Shown: piece by piece, positions 56,071 to 64,000 of the stretch
Layout of the letters: the number at the start of each line of letters is the position of its first letter
How positions within the stretch are numbered: the stretch's first letter is position 1
DNA from: Halictus rubicundus
Lineage: Eukaryota > Arthropoda > Insecta > Hymenoptera > Halictidae
Assembly (NCBI RefSeq): GCF_050948215.1
Contig: NW_027488591.1
Location: forward strand, 248,001-312,000
DNA: 64,000 nucleotides
Direction of reading: 5' to 3'
Position numbers and translations under genes: made by a program
The notes under the pieces: generated by a model
Database searches by the model: none
The model's input: only the letters and a program-made list of their open reading frames with translations
Told to the model about the DNA's origin: nothing

Positions 56071-59000
56071 GATCGGACAGCGGATAGGATATGATAGAGG
56101 ATCGGATAGGTAATTGGATATGATAGGGGAGAGGATAAGGTAGAAGCTAGTATAGGATAGAGGATAGGATAGGATAGAGGATAGGATAGGATAAAGGATA
56201 GGATAGGATAGAGGATAGGATAGGATAGAGGATAGGATAGGATAGAGGATCGGATAGAGGATAGGATAGGATAGAGGGTAGGATAGGATAGAGGATAGAG
56301 TAGGATAGAGGATAGGATAGAATAGAGGATAGGATAGGATAAAGGATAGGATAGGATAGAGGATAGGATAGGATAGGATAGAGGATAGGATAGGATAGGA
56401 TAGAGGATAGGATAGGATCGGATGGAGGATAGGATAGGATAGAGGATAGGATAGGATAGAGGATAGGATTGGATAGAGGATCGGATGGAGGATAGGATAG
56501 GATAGAGGATAGGATAGGATAGAGGATCGTATAGGATAGAGGATAGGATAGAATAGAGGATAGGATAGAGGATAGGATACAGGATAGGATAGAGGATAGG
56601 ATAGGATAGAGGATAGGATAGAGGATAGGATAGGATAGAGGATAGGAAAGGATAGAGGATAGGATGGGATAGAGGATAGGATAGGATAGAGGATAGGATA
56701 GGATAGGATAGAGGATAGGATAGGATAGAGGATAGGATAGAGGATAGGATAGGATAGAGGATAGGATAGGTAATTGGATAGGATAGAGGATAGGATAGGA
56801 TAGAGGATAGGATAGGAAAGAGGGTAGGATAGGATAGAGGATAGGATAGGATAAAGGATAGGATAGGATAGAGGATAGTATAGGATAGAGGATAGAATAG
56901 GATAGATGATAGGATAGGATAGAGAATAGGATAGGGTAGAGAATAGGATAGGATAGAGGATAGGATAGAGGATAGGATAGAGGATAGGATAGGATAGTGG
57001 ATAGGATAGAGGATAGGATAGGATAGAGGATAGGATAGAGGATAGGATAGGAAAGAGGGTAGGATAGGATAGAGGATAGGATGGGATAGAGGATAGGATA
57101 GGATAGAGGATAGGATAGGATAGAGGATAGGATAGAGGATAGGATAGGATAGAGGACAGGATAGAGGATCGGATAGAGGATAGGATAGGATAGAGGAAAG
57201 GATAGGATAGATGATCGGATAGATGATAGGATAGGATAGAGGATAGGATAGGATAGAGGTTAGGATAGGATAGAGGATAGAATAGGATAGAGGATAGGAT
57301 AGAGGATAGGATAGGATAGTGGATAGGATAGAGGATAGGATAGGATAGAGGATAGGATAGAGGATAGGATAGGATAGAGGATAGGATAGAGGATAGGATA
57401 GGATAGAGGAAAGGATAGGATAGATGATCGGATAGATGATAGGATAGGATAGAGGGTAGGATAGGGTAGAGGTTAGGATAGGATAGAGGATAGGATAGGA
57501 TAGAGGATAGGATAGGATAGAGGATAGGATAGAGGATAGCATAGAGGACAGGATAGGATAGGGGATCGGATAGAGGATAGGATAGGACAGGATAGAGGAT
57601 CGGATAGAGGATAGGATAGGATAGAGGATAGGATATAATAGAGGATAGGATAGGATAGAGTATAGGATAGGATAGAGGATAGGCTGGGTTAGAGGATAGG
57701 ATAGGATAGAGGATAGGATAGGATAGAGGATAGGATATGATGGAGGATAGGATAGGATAGAGGATAGGATAGGATAGAGGATAGGATAGGATACAGGATA
57801 GGATAGGATAGAGGATAGGATATGATAGAGGATACGATAGGATACGATAGAGGATAGGATAGAGGATCGGATAGAGGATAGGATAGGATAGAGGATAGGA
57901 TAGGATAGAGGATAGAGTAGGATAGAGGATAGGATAGGATAGAGGATAGGATTGGATAGAGGATCGGATAGAGGATCGGATAGAGGATAGGATAGGATAG
58001 AGGATAGGATAGGATAGAGGATCGGATAGAGGATAGGATAGGATAGAGGATAGGATAGGATAGAGGAAAGGATAGGATAGAGGATAGGATAGGTAATTGG
58101 ATAGGATAGAGGATAGGATAAGGTAGAGGATAGGATAGCATAGAGGATAGGATAGGATAGAGGATAGGATAGGATAGAGGATAGGATAGGATAGAGGATA
58201 GGATAGGATAGAGGATGGTATAGAGGATAGGATAGAGGATAGGATAGGATAGAGGATAGGATAGGAAAGAGGATAGGATAGGATACGATAGAGGATAGGA
58301 TAGATGATAGGATAGATGACTGGATAGGATAGAGGATCTGATAGAGGATACGATCGGACAGCGGATAGGATAGGATAGAGGATCGGATAGGTAATTGGAT
58401 AGGATAGGGGAGAGGATAAGGTAGAAGCTAGTATAGGATAGAGGATAGTATAGGATAGAGGATAGGATAGGATAAAGGATAGGATAGGATAGAGGATAGG
58501 ATAGGATAGAGGATAGGATAGGATAGAGGATCGGATAGAGGATAGGATAGGATAGAGGATAGGATAGGATAGAGGATAGAGTAGGATAGAGGATAGGATA
58601 GGATAAAGGATAGGATTGGATAGAGGATAGAATAGGATAGAGGATAGGATAGGATAGAGGATAGTATAGGATAGAGGATAGGATAGAATAGAGGATAGGA
58701 TAGGATAAAGGATAGGATAGGATAGAGGATAGGATAGGATAGGATAGAGGATAGGATAGGATAGGATAGAGGATAGGATAGGATCGGATGGAGGATAGGA
58801 TAGGATAGAGGATAGGATAGGATAGAGGATAGGATTGGATAGAGGATCGGATGGAGGATAGGATAGGATAGAGGATAGGATAGGATAGAGGATCGTATAG
58901 GATAGAGGATAGGATAGAATAGAGGATAGGATAGGGTAAAGGATAGGATTACATAGAGGACAGGATAGGTTACGATAGAGCATAGGATAGGATAGGATAG

Positions 59001-59075
59001 GATAGAGGATAGGATAGGATAGAGGATAGGATAGGATAGAGGATAGGATAGGATAGAGGATAGGATAGGATAGAG
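56071..59075 (+). repeat. Mosaic satellite built from copies of 43.8-46.2 kb
   Basis: GGATCGTATAGG C at 44,285/56,528 keeps the 12,243 offset. The GCATAGAGGACAGG word near 57,540 restarts the unit seen at 38,190 and 42,929. GGCTGGGTTAGAGG lies at 57,684. About 58.4-58.95 kb resembles 45.6-46.1 kb (46,118/58,952, offset 12,834). No gene is seen. Confidence 0.75.
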
Positions 59076-61963
59076 GATAGGATAGAGGATAGCATAGAGG
59101 ATAGGATAGGATAGGGGATCGGATAGAGGATAGGATAGGATAGAGGATAGGATAGGACAGGATAGAGGATCGGATAGAGGATAGGATAGGATAGAGGATT
59201 TGATATAATAGAGGATTGGATAGGATAGAGGATAGGATAGGATAGAGGATCTAATAGAGGATAGGATAGGATAGAGGATAGGATAGGATAGAGTATAGGA
59301 TAGGATAGAGGATAGGCTGGGTTAGAGGATAGGATAGGATAGAGGATAGGATAGGATAGAGGATAGGATATGATGGAGGATAGGATAGGATAGAGGATAG
59401 GATAGGATAGAGGATAGGATAGGATAGGATAGGATAGAGGGTAGGATAGGATAGAGGATAGGATAGGATACGATAGAGGATAGGATAGATGATAGGATAG
59501 GATAGAGGATCTGATAGAGGATACGATCGGATAGAGGATAGGATAGGATAGCGGATCTGATAGAGGATACGATCGGATAGAGGTTAGAATAGGATAGAGG
59601 ATCCGATAGGTAATTGGATAGGATAGGGGATAGGATAAGGTAGAGGCTAGTATAGGATAGAGGATCTGATAGAGGATAGGATACGATGGAGGATAGGATA
59701 GGATAGAGGATAGGATAGGTAATTAGATAGGATAGAGGATAGGATAAGGTAGAGGATAGTATAGGATAGAGGATAGGATAGAGGACCGGATAGGATAGGT
59801 AATTGGATAGGATAGAGGATAGGATAAGGTAGAGGATAGTATAGGATAGAGGACAGGATAGAGGATCGGATAGGATAGGATAGAAGATAGAATAGGATAG
59901 AGGATAGGATAGGATAGAGGATAGGATAGGATAGAGGATAGAATAGGATAGAGGATAGGATAGGATAGAGGATAGGATAGGATAGAGGATAGGATAGGAT
60001 AGGATAGGATAGAGGATAGGATAGGATAGAGGATATAATAGGATTGAGGAAAGGATAGGATAGAGGATAGGGTATGATAGAGGATAGGATAGGATAGAGG
60101 ATATAATAGGATTGAGGAAAGGATAGGATAGAGGATAGGGTAGGATAGAGGATAGGATAGGATAGAGGATCGGATAGAGGATAGGATAGGATAGCGGATC
60201 TGATAGAGGATACGATCGGATAGAGGTTAGGATAGGATAGAGGATCCGATAGGTAATTGGATAGGATAGGGGATAGGATAAGGTAGAGGCTAGTATAGGA
60301 TAGAGGATCTGATAGAGGATAGGATAGGATGGAGGATAGGATAGGATAGAGGATAGGATGGGATAGAGGATAGGATAGGATAGAGGATAGGATAGGATAG
60401 AGGATAGGATAGAGGATAGGATCGGATAGAGGATAGGATAGGTAATTGGATAGGATAGAGGATAGGATAAGTTAGAGGATAGTATAGGATAGAGGATAGG
60501 ATAGGATAGAGGATAGGATAGGATAAAGGATAGGATAGGATAGAGGATAGTATAGGATAGAGGATAGAATAGGATAGATGATAGGATAGGATAGAGAATA
60601 TTATAGGGTAGAGAATAGGATAGGATAGAGGATAGGATAGAGGATAGGATAGGATAGTGGATAGGATAGAGGATAGGATAGGATAGAGGATAGGATAGAG
60701 GATAGGATAGGATAGGGGATAGGAAAGGATAGAGGATAGGATGGGATAGAGGATAGGATAGGATAGAGGATAGGATAGGATAGAGGATAGGATAGGATAG
60801 AGGATATAATAGGATTGAGGAAAGGATAGGATAGAGGATAGGGTAGGATAGAGGATAGGATAGGATAGAGGATATAATAGGATTGAGGAAAGGATAGGAT
60901 AGAGGATAGGGTAGGATAGAGGATAGGATAGGATAGAGGATCGGATAGAGGATAGGATAGGATAGCGGATCTGATAGAGGATACGATCGGATAGAGGTTA
61001 GGATAGGATAGAGGATCCGATAGGTAATTGGATAGGATAGGGGATAGGATAAGGTAGAGGCTAGTATAGGATAGAGGATCTGATAGAGGATAGGATAGGA
61101 TGGAGGATAGGATAGGATAGAGGATACGATAGGTAATTGGATAGGATAGAGGATAGGATAAGGTAGAGGATAGTATAGGATAGAGGATAGGATAGAGGAT
61201 CGGATAGGATAGGTAATTGGATAGGATAGAGGATAGGATAAGGTAGAGGATAGTATAGGATAGAGGACAGGATAGAGGATCGGATAGGATAGGATAGAAG
61301 ATAGGATAGGATAGAGGATAGGATAGGTAATTGGATAGGATAGAGGATAGGATAAGTTAGAGGATAGTATAGGATAGAGGATAGGATAGGATAGAGGATA
61401 GGATAGGATAAAGGATAGGATAGGATAGAGGATAGTATAGGATAGAGGATAGAATAGGATAGATGATAGGATAGGATAGAGAATATTATAGGGTAGAGAA
61501 TAGGATAGGATAGAGGATAGGATAGAGGATAGGATAGGATAGTGGATAGGATAGAGGATAGGATAGGATAGAGGATAGGATAGAGGATAGGATAGGATAG
61601 AGGATAGGAAAGGATAGAGGATAGGATGGGATAGAAGATAGGATAGGATAGAGGATAGGATAGGATAGAGGATAGGATAGGATAGAGGATATAATAGGAT
61701 TGAGGAAAGGATAGGATAGAGGATAGGGTAGGATAGAGGATAGGATAGGATAGAGGATATAATAGGATTGAGGAAAGGATAGGATAGAGGATAGGGTAGG
61801 ATAGAGGATAGGATAGGATAGAGGATCGGATAGAGGATAGGATAGGATAGCGGATCTGATAGAGGATACGATCGGATAGAGGTTAGGATAGGATAGAGGT
61901 TCCGATAGGTAATTGGATAGGATAGGGGATAGGATAAGGTAGAGGCTAGTATAGGATAGAGGA
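59076..61963 (+). repeat. Right-hand copy of 46.2-49.1 kb, offset 12,856
   Basis: This is the partner of 46,220-49,107. After 61,963 it continues with GGATCTGATAGAGG, whereas the left copy turns into GGATAGGATAGGGG, giving a sharp breakpoint. Confidence 0.92.
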
Positions 61964-64000
61964 TCTGATAGAGGATAGGATAGGATGGAGGATAGGATAG
62001 GATAGAGGATAGGATAGGTAATTGGATAGGATAGAGGATAGGATAAGGTAGAGGATAGGGTAGGATAGAGGATAGGATAGGGTAGAGGATATAATAGGAT
62101 TGAGGAAAGGATAGGATAGAGGATAGAAGATAGGATAGGATAGAGGATAGGATAGGATAGAGGATAGGATAGGATAGAGGAAAGGATAGGATAGAGGATA
62201 GGATAGGTAATTGGATAGGATAGAGGATAGGATAAGGTAGAGGATAGGATAGCATAGAGGATAGGATAGGATAGAGGATAGGATAGGATAGAGGATAGGA
62301 TAGGATAGAGGATAGGATAGGATAGAGGATAGGATAGGATAGAGGATAGGATAGGATAGAGGATAGGATAGGATAGAGGATGGTATAGAGGATAGGATAG
62401 AGGATATTATAGGATAGAGGATAGGATAGGAAAGAGGATAGGATAGGATACGATAGAGGATAGGATAGATGATAGGATACGATAGAGGATCTGATAGAGG
62501 ATACGATCGGATAGAGGTTAGGATAGGATAGAGGATCCGATAGGTAATTGGATAGGATAGGGGATAGGATAAGGTAGAGGCTAGTATAGGATAGAGGATC
62601 TGATAGAGGATAGGATAGGATGGAGGATAGGATAGGATAGAGGATACGATAGGTAATTGGATAGGATAGAGGATAGGATAAGGTAGAGGATAGTGTAGGA
62701 TAGAGGATAGGATAGGATAGAGGATAGGATAGAGGATAGGATAGGATAGAGGATAGGATAGGTAATTGGATAGGATAGAGGATAGTATAGGATAGAGGAT
62801 AGGATAGGGTAGAGGATAGGATAGGATAAAGGATAGGATAGGATAGAGGATAGTATAGGATAGAGGATAGAATAGGATAGATGATAGGATAGGATAGAGA
62901 ATATTATAGGGTAGAGAATAGGATAGGATAGAGGATAGGATAGAGGATAGGATAGGATAGAGGATAGGAAAGGATAGAGGATAGGATGGGATAGAGGATA
63001 GGATAGGATAGAGAATAGGATAGGATAGAGGATAGGATAGGATAGAGGATATAATAGGATTGAGGAAAGGATAGGATAGAGGATAGGGTAGGATAGAGGA
63101 TAGGATAGGATAGAGGATATAATAGGATTGAGGAAAGGATAGGATAGAGGATAGGGTAGGATAGAGGATAGGATAGGATAGAGGATCGGATAGAGGATAG
63201 GATAGGATAGCGGATCTGATAGAGGATACGATCGGATAGAGGTTAGGATAGGATAGAGGATCCGATAGGTAATTGGATAGGATAGGGGATAGGATAAGGT
63301 AGAGGCTAGTATAGGATAGAGGATCTGATAGAGGATAGGATAGGATGGAGGATAGGATAGGATAGAGGATAGGATAGGTAATTGGATAGGATAGAGGATA
63401 GGATAAGGTAGAGGATAGGATAGCATAGAGGATAGGATAGGATAGAGGATGGTATAGAGGATAGGATAGAGGATAGGATAGGATAGAGGATGGTATAGAG
63501 GATAGGATAGAGGATAGGATAGGATAGAGGATAGGATAGGAAAGAGGATAGGATAGGATACGATAGAGGATAGGATAGATGATAGGATACGATAGAGGAT
63601 CTGATAGAGGATACGATCGGATAGAGGATAGGATAGGATAGCGGATCTGATAGAGGATACGATCGGATAGAGGTTAGGATAGGATAGAGGATCCGATAGG
63701 TAATTGGATAGGATAGGGGATAGGATAAGGTAGAGGCTAGTATAGGATAGAGGATCTGATAGAGGATAGGATAGGATGGAGGATAGGATAGGATAGAGGA
63801 TACGATAGGTAATTGGATAGGATAGAGGATAGGATAAGGTAGAGGATAGTATAGGATAGAGGATAGGATAGAGGATCGGATAGGATAGGTAATTGGATAG
63901 GATAGAGGATAGGATAAGGTAGAGGATAGTATAGGATAGAGGACAGGATAGAGGATCGGATAGGATAGGATAGAAGATAGGATAGGATAGAGGATAGGAT
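61964..64000 (+). repeat. Mosaic satellite at the right window edge
   Basis: It contains GGATCCGATAGG at 62,537, 63,262 and 63,693, and GAGGATACGATAGG at 62,647 and 63,803 (1,156 bp apart). Two ATAATAGGATTGAGG words lie near 63,060 and 63,128. The array is still running at base 64,000. No gene or array end is visible. Confidence 0.8.

Larger units (their letters stand above)
30571..59317 (+). repeat. GGCTGGGTTAGAGG landmark family
   Basis: Fifteen occurrences were found, with the C at 30,571, 31,979, 33,285, 34,947, 38,397, 40,600, 41,758, 43,136, 45,303, 46,461, 50,221, 52,249, 55,597, 57,684 and 59,317. Subtypes are GTCTGGGTTAG (38,397, 43,136, 55,597) and GGCTGGATTAG (41,758, 46,461, 50,221). 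Subtypes fall exactly on paired copies, which supports the duplication map independently. Each is followed about 50-60 bp later by GGATATGATGGAGG (GGATATGATAGG-like in places). Confidence 0.85.
1..64000 (+). repeat. GGATA/GAGGATA satellite array, whole window
   Basis: The entire window is a head-to-tail array of pentamer GGATA and heptamer GAGGATA, most often alternating to give the dodecamer GGATAGGATAGA. Extra pentamers give 17-bp steps. I found no inversion, unique spacer or transposon-like block. The + strand is purine-rich and contains C only in variant monomers such as GGATCGGATA, GGATACGATA and GGACAGGATA. Established knowledge: long simple satellites of this kind usually make up eukaryotic heterochromatin. 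The species and the chromosomal position (centromeric, pericentromeric or subtelomeric) are not determinable here. The array runs past both window edges. Confidence 0.98.
34301..64000 (+). repeat. Satellite domain 3, BamHI-containing HOR mosaic
   Basis: This domain is defined by GGATCCGATAGG, which contains a BamHI site (GGATCC). It was found 18 times, with the first C of GATCC at 34,316, 35,950, 42,044, 42,687, 46,747, 47,390, 48,161, 49,046, 50,507, 51,150, 51,921, 53,269, 59,603, 60,246, 61,017, 62,537, 63,262 and 63,693. I found none to the left. Segment-scale copying is extensive, with offsets of 4,703-4,739, 3,760, 12,856 and about 17,200-17,320 bp. Confidence 0.82.

Noticed and set aside
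55531..58983. A 1,150-codon minus-strand open frame, and others of similar make-up (for example 43,141-46,239, 59,322-62,255, 27,043-29,919 and 5,624-7,642) as genes for a repetitive Tyr/Pro/Ile/Leu/Ser protein
   Set aside because: Stops cannot form in the minus strand of this repeat. Several frames are open at once over the same DNA, starts are chance mutations, and frame changes follow 5-bp or 7-bp monomer steps. There is no domain, promoter or composition shift.
3200..63660. CGATCG and GGATCC palindromes as protein or recombinase sites
   Set aside because: They differ from consensus GGATAGGATA by one or two substitutions and spread with the higher-order repeats. I kept them only as restriction landmarks.
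1..64000. CRISPR array
   Set aside because: There are no unique spacers between repeats, the monomers are 5-7 bp, and no cas-like genes are present.
1..64000. Telomeric repeat array (G-rich, C-free strand, short units)
   Set aside because: GGATA/GAGGATA is not a telomere motif I know, and kilobase higher-order repeats indicate exchange-driven amplification and not telomerase addition. A subtelomeric position remains possible.
1..64000. Embedded transposon, rRNA or tRNA gene
   Set aside because: No stretch of more than a few tens of bases departs from GGATA/GAGGATA-derived sequence. No terminal inverted repeats, C-rich segments or tRNA-like arms were seen.

Overview
The whole 64 kb window is one uninterrupted block of satellite DNA. 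I see no protein-coding gene, rRNA, tRNA, transposon, CRISPR array or unique spacer. Two short monomers explain almost every base: a pentamer GGATA and a heptamer GAGGATA. The commonest arrangement is one of each, giving the 12-bp unit GGATAGGATAGA. All units face the same way. The + strand is purine-rich (5 A, 5 G and 2 T per consensus dodecamer) and C occurs there only as a variant base. A homogeneous single-orientation array this long, with kilobase-scale higher-order repeats, suggests constitutive heterochromatin (centromeric, pericentromeric or subtelomeric) of a eukaryote. The sequence does not tell me which organism.

Above the monomer level the array is a nested mosaic. Rare variant words (GTAAACGATATTAT, GGCTGGGTTAGAGG, GGATCCGATAGG, ATAATAGGATTGAGG, GGTAATTGGATA) act as landmarks and reveal copied segments with constant or slowly drifting offsets. 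(1) About 1-22 kb carries GTAAACGATATTAT. It contains a 2.9 kb copy pair (1-2,945 and 9,923-12,846), a 1.45 kb pair at offset 12,690 (3,021-4,467 and 15,711-17,157), a 1.46 kb tandem duplication at 13.2-16.2 kb, and paired 571/572-bp blocks at 16.86-21.07 kb. (2) About 22.5-34.3 kb is a ladder of 1.4-1.57 kb units (offsets 1,571, 1,568, 1,434-1,502 and 1,408). It ends in a 1,408-bp tandem duplication with no difference at any point I compared. (3) About 34.3-64 kb carries GGATCCGATAGG, together with GGCTGGGTTAGAGG, which starts at 30.57 kb. It is built from a 4.70-4.74 kb tandem duplication (38.15-47.59 kb) and long copies at offsets of about 17.2-17.3 kb, 12,856 and 3,760 bp.

The very long open frames on the minus strand are a property of the repeat. 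No mixture of TATCC and TATCCTC can make a stop codon in any minus-strand frame, so open frames there are not evidence of genes. The most useful observations are the binary 5/7 monomer code, copy-to-copy length changes in whole monomers, the segregation of variant families along the array, the fixed 68-bp doublet, and three tight clusters of off-register single-base indels. Those clusters look like consensus errors or amplification junctions and deserve read-level checking.
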